This document shows positions 17,395 to 24,955 of a stretch of DNA of 64,000 nucleotides, piece after piece. Source of the stretch: Krasilnikovia cinnamomea (lineage in GTDB: Bacteria > Actinomycetota > Actinomycetes > Mycobacteriales > Micromonosporaceae); assembly GCF_004217545.1 (NCBI RefSeq), contig NZ_SHKY01000001.1, positions 3,596,001 to 3,660,000 of the forward strand. Reading direction: 5' to 3'. The position numbers were made by a program, and so were the translations under genes. Each line of letters starts with the position of its first letter. Within the stretch, counting starts at the first letter, position 1. A model generated the notes under the pieces. It saw nothing but the letters and a program-made list of their open reading frames with translations, did no database searches and had not been told where the DNA came from.

Positions 17395-17862
17395 TTGCAC
17401 AAGAGTCTGCGTCTTCTGGCTGTCGCCACCGCCATCGGCGGTGTGGTGGGTGTGACCGCGCCGACGATCACGGCCGCTGTCGGTGCTCCGGCCGCCGCCG
17501 CGGGATCGGGATCGCTCGTGGAGGATTACACCTATCCCGGCGCCGAGGACATCAAGGACATCACTCTTATCGCGGGCGATGGGCGGATCACGCTGGCCGA
17601 CTGCGACAAGGACAACCCGAACCTGATCACGGTCGAGAACCTCAGCCGGGACTTCTGCTTCGCCGTCAAGGGCGACACCGGGTGGCTGAGCCTGCGACTC
17701 GAGGACGTCTTCCTCGTCGGTGCCGGTGATCAGAACGTCGCCGTGAAGGTCGAGGGGATGCCCGCGCCGATCGACGTGCCGGCCGACACCTCGAAGCCCA
17801 TCCGGGCGGCCGACCCGGCGAGGAAGGGCGTAGTCGTCGAACTGCGCGCCACGCCGAACTGA
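17395..17862 (+). CDS. Small exported protein, unknown function
   Basis: 155 residues from a TTG start at 17395, chosen because it has a GTAGAAAGG RBS and places a clean signal peptide (MHKSLRLLAVATAIGGVVGV ... PAAAAG) at the N-terminus. Reading upstream adds only compositionally odd sequence. The mature part, about 120 residues, has two cysteines (in LADCDKDN and RDFCFAVKG) that could form one disulphide, and alternating hydrophobic strands (ITLIAGDGRITL, NVAVKVEGM, GVVVELRAT) suggest a small beta-sandwich. No family is recognised. It precedes the pseudoprotease-lectin gene by about 100 nt on the same strand and could be part of the same secreted set. Confidence 0.65.
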   Translation: MHKSLRLLAVATAIGGVVGVTAPTITAAVGAPAAAAGSGSLVEDYTYPGAEDIKDITLIAGDGRITLADCDKDNPNLITVENLSRDFCFAVKGDTGWLSLRLEDVFLVGAGDQNVAVKVEGMPAPIDVPADTSKPIRAADPARKGVVVELRATPN

Positions 17863-17959
17863 TAGCCGCAGGCATCGCCGCGGTGGTGACGTCGAGTCCC
17901 CCGCGCCCGTCGGCGCCGCACCGTCCGCAGCCGACACACCCCCGATCTCACGCTAGAGG

Positions 17960-19579
17960 ATGTCCACGTTGCGCGAAGTTCTCCGTAACCGGCGAAGCTG
18001 GTTCGCGGGCCTGCTTGCCCTTTCCCTGCCCACCGCCGTGCTCTGGACCGGCACGGCCTCTGCGGTCGGCGGCGATCCGGCCACGACCGACCAGTACCGG
18101 TTCGTCACCAAGGTCGACGTCGGCAAGGCCGACAGCGGCGGACGCAGCTGCACCGGAGCGCTGGTCGCGCCCCGGTGGGTGGTGACCGCGAAGAACTGCT
18201 TCAGCGAGAACGGCCAGCCGGTCGCCGCAGGCCGCCCGGCCCGCCCGACCAGGGTCACCATTGCCCGGCCGGACCTGACCCGCACCGACACCGGGTACGC
18301 GGTGTCCGTGGTGGAGCTGGCCCCGCACCCCGACCGTGACGTCGTGCTGGCCAAGCTGGCCGTGCCCGTCACCGACGTGGCGCCGGTCAGGCTGGCGACC
18401 GCCGCACCGGCCACCGACAGCGTGCTGCGGGTGGCCGGCTACGGACGTACGGCCACCGAGTGGGTGCCGGACCAGTTGCGCACCGCGACCTTCAAGGTCA
18501 CCGGTGGCGACGGCGCGGTCCTCGACATCGCCGGATCGGACGCCCAGCAGGTCGGTCCGTGCAAGGGCGACGCGGGCGGACCCGGCCTGCGCGAGGTCAA
18601 CGGCACCGTGGAGCTGGCCGCGATCACCCACACCGCCAAGGGGCAGGGTGGCTGCCTGGGCAGCAGGGCCGACGATCCGCGGGGCGGCACCCAGACCCGG
18701 GTGGACGACCTGGGCGCCTGGTTCGGCCAGCACCTCAACGAGCCGGTCCTCAACGTGATGGTCGGCGAGAGCGCCAATATGTGCCTGGCCATGACCGGAA
18801 GCTCCATGGAGCCCCGGGCGCACGCGATCCAGTGGAAGTGCAGCGGCGCCGCCGACCAGGACTGGCAACTGCGTCCCCGCGCCGGCGGCCTGTTCGAGGT
18901 CCGCAACGACCGTAGCGACCTGTGCCTGGCCACCGACGACGGCAAGAAGGAACCGCGGACGCACGTGGTGCAGTGGCACTGCCGCGACGGCAATGCCGAT
19001 CAGAACTGGCAGTTGACCAAGGACGACCGGGGTTACACCGAGCTGCGCAACACGTACACCGGGCTGTGCCTCGCGATCGAGAACGACTCCAAGGAGAACG
19101 GCGGCCACGTGCTGCTGTGGCACTGCAACGCGAATCTGGATCAGAACTGGATGATCAAGTCGCGGGTGGAGGGTCGTCTGATCCGCAGCGAGTCCAGCAG
19201 TCTGTGCATCGGCACCGGCGGCGCCACCGGGAACGACACCCACGCGGTGCTCGCCGCCTGCGACAACGCCAACGACTCCGAATGGCATCTGCGGGCTCGT
19301 CGCGGCAGCTACGCGGAGCTGCGCAACGACCGCAGCGGCAAGTGCCTTTCGCTGGCCGGTGCGTCGCCGAACCGGGGGACGCACGTGGTTCAGCAACCGT
19401 GTGACGACGGTGTCGCGCACCAGAACTGGCTCGTCGACGTCGACGCCAACGGCCTGACCAAGCTGCGCAACCAGCACGGCGGCTACTGCCTGGCGATCGA
19501 GGCCGACGGCAAGCAGGCCGGTGCCCACCTCCTGCAGTGGGACTGCAACGCCAACACCGACCAGTTCTGGCGCCTGTAG
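17960..19579 (+). CDS. Secreted trypsin-fold pseudoprotease fused to ricin-type lectin domain
   Basis: 539 residues: signal peptide (1-35), a chymotrypsin-fold domain (about 45-258) and two or so ricin B-type beta-trefoils (about 262-539) with repeated QxW-type strands (DQDWQL, DQNWQL, DQNWMI, HQNWLV, DQFWRL). The protease domain keeps the fold landmarks but not the catalytic triad. The His position is Asn79 (VVTAKNC instead of TAAHC) and the nucleophile is Ala205 (CKGDAGGP instead of GDSGGP); only Asp127 remains. It should therefore be non-catalytic, perhaps a binding or scaffold protein displayed through carbohydrate recognition. The ATG at 17960 has GAGG close by. A very stable terminator separates it from the ALF-repeat toxin gene that follows on the same strand. 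Confidence 0.88.
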   Translation: MSTLREVLRNRRSWFAGLLALSLPTAVLWTGTASAVGGDPATTDQYRFVTKVDVGKADSGGRSCTGALVAPRWVVTAKNCFSENGQPVAAGRPARPTRVTIARPDLTRTDTGYAVSVVELAPHPDRDVVLAKLAVPVTDVAPVRLATAAPATDSVLRVAGYGRTATEWVPDQLRTATFKVTGGDGAVLDIAGSDAQQVGPCKGDAGGPGLREVNGTVELAAITHTAKGQGGCLGSRADDPRGGTQTRVDDLGAWFGQHLNEPVLNVMVGESANMCLAMTGSSMEPRAHAIQWKCSGAADQDWQLRPRAGGLFEVRNDRSDLCLATDDGKKEPRTHVVQWHCRDGNADQNWQLTKDDRGYTELRNTYTGLCLAIENDSKENGGHVLLWHCNANLDQNWMIKSRVEGRLIRSESSSLCIGTGGATGNDTHAVLAACDNANDSEWHLRARRGSYAELRNDRSGKCLSLAGASPNRGTHVVQQPCDDGVAHQNWLVDVDANGLTKLRNQHGGYCLAIEADGKQAGAHLLQWDCNANTDQFWRL

Positions 19580-19615
19580 TCGTACGAACACCGCCATTGC
19601 CTGCCTGAACGACCG

Positions 19616-19659
19616 CGGACTGCCCCGCTGACCACTGAATCGGTCAGCGGGGCAGTCCG
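19616..19659 (+). terminator. 18-bp hairpin terminator between pseudoprotease and ALF-repeat gene
   Basis: A perfect 18-bp stem (19616-19633 with 19642-19659, arm CGGACTGCCCCGCTGACC) around an 8-nt loop lies 37 nt after the upstream stop and 55 nt before the next start. The two secreted genes are therefore probably separate transcription units. Confidence 0.85.
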
Positions 19660-19713
19660 TATCCACGGTTTCGCGGACGCCGGGCGTCCCGGTGACCATC
19701 CGAACGAGGGAAT

Positions 19714-22700
19714 ATGCGAACTTCACACCGAAAAGCCGGAACACCGTCACGACGGCGAGCCCTGCTGGCCGCCGCGCTGGCGCCCTTGCTGATCGCGGGA
19801 ACCCTGGCCCGCCCGGCTGCCGCCGCCGCTGCCGAAAGCCCCGCCGGCAGCGACCGGGCCGCCGCGGTGGACCTGCTGCGCACCGGCGGTCTCGCCGTGT
19901 CGCGGGCGGCCGAGGCGGCGCTGCTGGGATCGGACACCGACGTCCAGCACTTCTTCGACACCGAGCTGGCCCGGTCCCAGGTCGTCGACGACCGGACCCG
20001 GCTGGCCGAACTGATGGCCGCCAGCGGCCCCGCGGTCACGCAGGCGGCGCAGGCGGCGCTGAGGGGCACACCCGCGGACGTCCGCGCCTTCCTCGACTCG
20101 GGCTACAAAGCGCCCTACCAGCGCGATCTGCGGTCCCGGGTCGCGGACATCATGGCGGTCGGCGGACCGGCCACCGAGGCAGCTGCGCAGAAGGCCCTCG
20201 CGGGTGGCGAGGCGGGGGTCGCGCAGTTCCTGGTGCTGGGGCTCACCGACGCCGCCCAGCGCGACGACCGGGCCGAGGTCGCGGCGATCATGGCGGTCGG
20301 CGGCCCCGAGGTCAACCGGATGGGTCAGCAGGCGCTCAGCGGCACTCCCCAGGACGTGCGCGACTTCCTCGAGCGTGGTCAGGACGTGGCGCGCGCCCGT
20401 GATCAGGAGTTGCTCAGCCTGACCGAGCTGGTGAACCTGGCGAAGCAGGCGCAGCAGACCGCCAGTGCGGAAACCGCGGCCGCCAAGCGGGCCGCCGCGC
20501 GGGCCACCGCCGCCGCCGCGGAGGCGGAGGCGGCGGCACGGACCGCCGCGGCCGAGACCGCGGCGGCCCGGGACTCGTCGGTCAAGGCGGCTGCGGCCGC
20601 AGGCCGAGCCGCGGACGCGGCGAGCCGGGCGGCCGCCGCCGCGCAGGACGCTGTCGGTGCCGCGAACGCGGCCAACCGGGCGGCCAGGCAGGCCGCCAAC
20701 GCGGCGAACCGGGCGGCCACCGCCGCCACCATGGCCGGCAACGCCGCGGCGCGGGCCAACCGGGCCGCCGCCGCCGCGCGGACCGACGCCTCCAAGGCGT
20801 CCGCCGCTCGCGGGGCCGCGGAGGACGCGCGCAAGGCCGCCGCCTCGGTGCGCGGCATTTTCGATCTCATCAAGGTCGCCGTGGAGGCCGCGAACGCCGC
20901 CCGTGACGCCGCCGCGGCGGCGCGCAGTGCCATCGGCAACGCCGACAAGGCCGCCAACGCCGCTGACCAGGCCGGCGGATACGCGAACGTGGCCGCGAAC
21001 GAGGCGGCCCGAGCGCGGCGGGAGGCCGCACGTGCCCGGGCGCTCGCCGCGCGGGCGGAGCGTTCGGCCGCCGCGGCCGAGCGGCTGGCCGGGCAGGCGG
21101 CGACCGCGGCGCAGCAGGCATTCGACCTCGCGGTGAAGGCGGCTGACCACGCCGAGAAGGCGGCCGCTGCCGCAGACCGGGCGGCGGCAGCAGCCGGACA
21201 GGCGGAAAACGCGGCACGGGATGCGAAGGCCCACGCGGCGGCCGCGCAGGAGGCGGCCGCCACCGCGACGGCGGCGGCGGACAAGGCCGCCGAGACGGAC
21301 CGCCTGGCCCGTGACGCCGACGCTCAGCGGCTGGCGCTGCAGACCGAACAGGACCGCGCGCAGGCCCGGGAGTTGCGTACGGCCGAGGATCAAGCACAGC
21401 TCCCGCCGGCCTGGGACGTGCCGGAGCTGGAACGCGTCGACGCCGAGGCCGCGCGGCTGCTTGCCGCGGCGGCGGCCCCGGATGCACCGGCGACCACCGT
21501 GGTCGGCGACACGCGCCGGGCGGCACTGCGGCTGATGGAGACGGGCGGACCGTGGACGAGGGCCGCCGCGGCCCTCACGCTCGCCGGTGGCGAGACCGAG
21601 GCGCGTGACTTCCTCACGCGGGGTCGGGAGGTCGCGGCCGAACAGGACGACCGTGCGCGGCTGGAGAACCTGGCCGGCACCAGCGCCGAGCCGGCGCTGC
21701 AGGAGGCCGCTCGCGGTCTGCTCAAGGAGAGCACCCATCAGCAGGTCGTGGACTTCCTCCACCTGCCGACGTACCCGGGCAGCGTACGCGCGGAGCGGGC
21801 CGCGGCCGCCGAGGTGATGGCGGCCGGCGGCGCGGCGACCCAGGCGGCGGCGCAGGCGGCCTTGAACGGCACCCCGGCCGATGTCCACGCGTTCCTGCGT
21901 ACCGGGCGGTACGAGGCGGCGGCTCGAGACGACCGGGTCGCGATCGCGGACATCATGGCGAAGGGTGGACCGGAGGTGGTCGCCGCCGCCCAGATCGCAC
22001 TCGACGGCACCCGCCAGATGGCCCGGGACTTCATCGCCGCCGGCCAGTACAAGGCACAACAGCGTGACCTCGACACGGCCACGCACGTCGCCACCGTGCG
22101 CGGCTATGTGGCCGAGGCGACCCAGTACGCGGTGCTGGCGAACGCCGACGCGGCCCTCGCGGCGGAGACCGCCGCCTACGCCGAGGGCAAGGCCGACATC
22201 GCGCGCGGACACGCGACCAGGGCCAAGAACCTGGCCACCGACGCCGCGAAGCACGCCGACGACGCCGCGAAGTCGGCAGCCCAGGCCCGGGAGTCCGCGG
22301 ACAAGGCGGCGGCCTCGGCGAAGACCGCCCGCACGGCCGCGACGCAGGCCCGGGCCGCGGCGCGGGCCGCGACCCGCTCGGCGAGCCAGGCCACGGCGTC
22401 CGCGGCCCTGGCCCGGAGCTATGCGGACGACGCCTATGCCGCCGCCGCTGACGCCCGCGCCTCCGCGCGGGCCGCCGGCAAGGATGCCGATGCCGCCATG
22501 CGCGCGGCGAACGACGCACTGCAGATCGCGATCGTCTCGCTCCTGAAGGAAGGCAGCGCGGGAGGCGGAACGGACCCCGAGGGGCCGGACGGCCCGGTCT
22601 CGGGCCTGCAGGAGTTCGAGAACTCCACCACCCTCATCGAGTTCAACGGCGTCTGCTATCTCAACGGCATCGAGTTGCCGGCCAAGCTCGGCGTCGGCTC

Positions 22701-23379
22701 CTGCGCCGAGCTCGCCGGGGACTTCGACGACTGGGTCGCCGACTGGGCCGGCAACATCTCGTGGGACCGGCTGGAGGGCAATCCGGATGCCGCCGAGCTG
22801 CTCCTGCTGGACTACTGCTTCAACACCCGGCACGGTGTCTCGTTCCCGTGGGACAGCCCCAACACCTGCGGAAACGAGCTGAAGAACCGGCTCAAGGCGA
22901 AGTTCCCCACCCCGCTGGCGCTGCGCTACACCGAGAGCGGCATCGGCGGCGGGGCGTTCCGCCCGCTGGCGCGCTATCTCGGCCTCGTGGCCAAGACACC
23001 CAGCGTGCTGCAGTTGACGCGGGGCGCCGCGGTCAAGGACTTCCTCAACGAGGGGGCCGCGTTTTTCCACTACGCCAAGCACGTCAAGGGCGTAGTACTG
23101 AAGAACGGCAAGAGCACCCTCAAGACTGGCGGAGCCGACATGCCGGAATTCACCTCGTACGCCCAGTACCGCAAGGCGGCCCGCGAGTTCATGGGCAACA
23201 CCAAGCCCGCCGGAGCGTGGGAGGGCACCCGCTCCGGTGGTTCCCTGGTCCGGTACGACCGCGAGACCGGATACTTCGGTACCCGCTCTCCGGACGGGGT
23301 GATCCGCACGTTCCACCGGCCGGACCTCAAGGGAAAGACGCCGGAGCAGTTCTTCCGAGACGAGGTGGCCCGGGGATGA
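19714..23379 (+). CDS. Exported ALF-repeat/coiled-coil protein with CdiA-type C-terminal toxin domain
   Basis: 1221 residues with a signal peptide (about 1-38). Two blocks of ALF-type short repeats (about 45-225 and 598-790; consensus MAxGGPxVxxAAQxALxGTP then DVRxFLxxG) each precede a very Ala-rich coiled coil (about 230-555 and 793-945). After a Gly/Pro linker comes a Cys-containing pretoxin-like domain (about 969-1093), then a compact C-terminal domain (about 1126-1221) with MPEFTSYAQYRKAAREFMG, GGSLVRYDRETGYFGTRSPDG and IRTFHRPD. The last segment resembles CdiA C-terminal tRNase domains of the BECR RNase group; this is remembered similarity, not a search result. A GAGGG RBS precedes the ATG. 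The stop overlaps the next start (ATGA), as expected of a toxin followed by its immunity gene. Confidence 0.8.
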   Translation: MRTSHRKAGTPSRRRALLAAALAPLLIAGTLARPAAAAAAESPAGSDRAAAVDLLRTGGLAVSRAAEAALLGSDTDVQHFFDTELARSQVVDDRTRLAELMAASGPAVTQAAQAALRGTPADVRAFLDSGYKAPYQRDLRSRVADIMAVGGPATEAAAQKALAGGEAGVAQFLVLGLTDAAQRDDRAEVAAIMAVGGPEVNRMGQQALSGTPQDVRDFLERGQDVARARDQELLSLTELVNLAKQAQQTASAETAAAKRAAARATAAAAEAEAAARTAAAETAAARDSSVKAAAAAGRAADAASRAAAAAQDAVGAANAANRAARQAANAANRAATAATMAGNAAARANRAAAAARTDASKASAARGAAEDARKAAASVRGIFDLIKVAVEAANAARDAAAAARSAIGNADKAANAADQAGGYANVAANEAARARREAARARALAARAERSAAAAERLAGQAATAAQQAFDLAVKAADHAEKAAAAADRAAAAAGQAENAARDAKAHAAAAQEAAATATAAADKAAETDRLARDADAQRLALQTEQDRAQARELRTAEDQAQLPPAWDVPELERVDAEAARLLAAAAAPDAPATTVVGDTRRAALRLMETGGPWTRAAAALTLAGGETEARDFLTRGREVAAEQDDRARLENLAGTSAEPALQEAARGLLKESTHQQVVDFLHLPTYPGSVRAERAAAAEVMAAGGAATQAAAQAALNGTPADVHAFLRTGRYEAAARDDRVAIADIMAKGGPEVVAAAQIALDGTRQMARDFIAAGQYKAQQRDLDTATHVATVRGYVAEATQYAVLANADAALAAETAAYAEGKADIARGHATRAKNLATDAAKHADDAAKSAAQARESADKAAASAKTARTAATQARAAARAATRSASQATASAALARSYADDAYAAAADARASARAAGKDADAAMRAANDALQIAIVSLLKEGSAGGGTDPEGPDGPVSGLQEFENSTTLIEFNGVCYLNGIELPAKLGVGSCAELAGDFDDWVADWAGNISWDRLEGNPDAAELLLLDYCFNTRHGVSFPWDSPNTCGNELKNRLKAKFPTPLALRYTESGIGGGAFRPLARYLGLVAKTPSVLQLTRGAAVKDFLNEGAAFFHYAKHVKGVVLKNGKSTLKTGGADMPEFTSYAQYRKAAREFMGNTKPAGAWEGTRSGGSLVRYDRETGYFGTRSPDGVIRTFHRPDLKGKTPEQFFRDEVARG

Positions 23380-23786
23380 CCACACCCGATTTCGTGGAGC
23401 GGTTCCGTCAGGCCTCCGCCGCCGCGACCGGCAGACGTGCCTACCTGCCGGGCGAAATGCTCAGCCGCTGGGAGCAGGTGGTGGATTTCGTCGTGGAGGG
23501 CTACGACGACTGCCTCGACGAGTACTTCTTCGACCTGGGCGTCCGGGGATCACTGGACGCGGTTCTCCGCGACCCCGAACTGCAGCAGTATCCCGAGCTG
23601 ACCTGGGTGCGCGAAAAACTGGCCGAGATCGACGACCGGTTCCGCGCATGCCTTCGGGACGAACCCATCCCGCGCCTACTGGACTACCCGTGGTGGGAAA
23701 GCCACCCACCCCGGTACGCCGGTCCGCAACTGGCGGCCGACTACCTCACGACGTACGGGGTGACCGTAGAGATACGCGAAAACTGA
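23376..23786 (+). CDS. Candidate immunity protein to the ALF-repeat toxin
   Basis: A 136-residue acidic cytoplasmic protein with no signal peptide. Its ATG overlaps the toxin's TGA by 4 nt, so it is translationally coupled to a protein ending in a CdiA-type toxin domain. Sequence features: helical N-terminus (FVERFRQASAAATGRRAYL), an acidic patch (VEGYDDCLDEYFFDL), a DPELQQYPELTWVREKLAEID helix and an aromatic segment YPWWESHPPRYAG. No family was recognised with confidence; some CdiI-type immunity proteins have similar size and acidity. The function is inferred from position, size and localisation. It is followed by a bidirectional terminator. Confidence 0.65.
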   Translation: MTTPDFVERFRQASAAATGRRAYLPGEMLSRWEQVVDFVVEGYDDCLDEYFFDLGVRGSLDAVLRDPELQQYPELTWVREKLAEIDDRFRACLRDEPIPRLLDYPWWESHPPRYAGPQLAADYLTTYGVTVEIREN

Positions 23787-23805
23787 GTCCGGCCGCTTAC
23801 AGCAC

Positions 23806-23840
23806 GGTGCCCCGTCGCGAGTCGTTCGCGGCGGGGCACC
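23806..23840. terminator. Bidirectional hairpin terminator
   Basis: A 15-bp stem with one G-T pair (arm GGTGCCCCGTCGCGA) and a 5-nt loop sits between the immunity gene and the convergent VOC gene. It can serve both strands. Confidence 0.8.
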
Positions 23841-23855
23841 ACGCATCCGGGCTGG

Positions 23856-24620
23856 CTAGGCGATCCCGGCCAGGATCGCGAACGTGCCGCCCTGCGGGTC
23901 TTCGAGCACGGCGTACCGGCCCATCGGGAAGCTGGTCGGCGGGTGCACCACCCGCCCGCCCAGCGCGAACGCCCGGGCGGCCGACTCGTCACAGTCGGCG
24001 ACGGCGAAGTACACCATCCAGTGTGGCGGCAGGTCGGCGGGCCACTGCGCGCCCAGCATCGGCTGCAGGCCCGCGATCGTGCGGCCCTCACGTTCCCAGA
24101 CGACGTACGGCGGGCCGCCCGCCGAGGTGTCGCGCGCCGACCAGCCGAACACCGCGCCGTAGAACCGCACCGACCCCTCGACGTCGCGAGTGGTCAGCTC
24201 GTTCCAGGTCAGGGCGCCGGGCCGGTCGAACACCTCGGCACCGCGCATCATCGCGGGCTCCCACACGCTGAACGGCGCCCCGGCCTGGTCGAGGAACGCC
24301 GCCATCCGGCCCTGGTCGAGCACGTCGAACGGGGGGACCAGCACCTGCCCGCCCGCCTCCTGGACCCGGGCGGCCACCGCGTCGGAGTCCTCCGTACCGA
24401 TGTAGGTGCTCCAGGCGGTGGGCTGCCCCTCGCCGAACAGCGGCCCGGCGCCCGCCGCGGGCAGCCCGTCCAGGTTGAAGATCGTGTAGCCGCCGGCTTC
24501 CGGGTCGGGTGACACGTGCGCGGTCCAGCCGAACAGCGACGTGTAGAAGCGCACGGCGTCGTCGAGATCGGCGGTCCCCAGGTCCACCCAGGTCGGTACG
24601 CCGACGGTCGGTGCGGTCAC
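23856..24620 (-). CDS. Two-domain VOC (glyoxalase/bleomycin-resistance fold) protein
   Basis: 254 residues from a GTG at 24620 (GGAGG RBS 7 nt upstream). Two tandem VOC modules, each with the typical start: VPTWVDLGTADLDDAVRFYTSLFGW (about 7-31) and LTWNELTTRDVEGSVRFYGAVFGW (about 137-160). Each half contains the usual ARxFALGGxV/VQEAGGQV helix and ends with a metal-ligand-position Glu (VWEP; second copy GTFAILAGIA lacks it). The arrangement matches actinobacterial VOC proteins annotated as glyoxalase-like or hydroxylases, whose substrates are mostly unknown. It is monocistronic and no function can be assigned. Confidence 0.85.
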   Translation of the reverse strand: MTAPTVGVPTWVDLGTADLDDAVRFYTSLFGWTAHVSPDPEAGGYTIFNLDGLPAAGAGPLFGEGQPTAWSTYIGTEDSDAVAARVQEAGGQVLVPPFDVLDQGRMAAFLDQAGAPFSVWEPAMMRGAEVFDRPGALTWNELTTRDVEGSVRFYGAVFGWSARDTSAGGPPYVVWEREGRTIAGLQPMLGAQWPADLPPHWMVYFAVADCDESAARAFALGGRVVHPPTSFPMGRYAVLEDPQGGTFAILAGIA

Positions 24621-24799
24621 GGAGGTGCCTCCTTCGGCAGGCGCTCGCGGCCCTCGCTGCGGTCGGTGCACTCGTTCACGCGGTGAATCGTCGCACCGGC
24701 AGCCTTTCGATGGGCTTAAGTGTCGAAGTTCTGGCTGAACCGGTGATCCGCCCATGTCGATAGGTCCACCGCGACCGGACGATCCCGGAACGGGCCGGT

Positions 24800-24955
24800 G
24801 TGGACCCGCCACGTCGGTCGATCGGCGGCTCCCGGGCCGACGCGATGATGCAGGACGACAACACCGACGCCCACCGCATCTGGGCGGCGTCCGGTTACCG
24901 GCGGCAGCCGGAATGGTCCGCTGGATCAAGCCCCGGTATTCCGCCGGCCGGGTCA
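24800..24955 (+). pseudogene. Eroded C-terminal fragment of a GNAT N-acetyltransferase
   Basis: In one + frame (about 24834-24930) the sequence reads ADAMMQDDNTDAHRIWAASG then YRRQPEW, which matches the acetyl-CoA-binding end of GNAT enzymes (DN..A...W...GY...PEW). Just after PEW the frame shifts by one base and continues as RWIKPR, the usual ending of these proteins. The N-terminal two-thirds are absent; upstream DNA (24621-24800) shows no acetyltransferase sequence. This is a truncated, frameshifted relic. The 332-bp space between the VOC gene and the HelR-like gene otherwise holds nothing recognisable. Confidence 0.5.

Noticed and set aside
19747..23385. A 1212-codon minus-strand frame opposite the ALF-repeat gene
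   Set aside because: It has no signal peptide or domain and is an artefact of Ala-rich GC-skewed codons. The plus frame has a signal peptide, ALF repeats, RBS and a coupled downstream gene.
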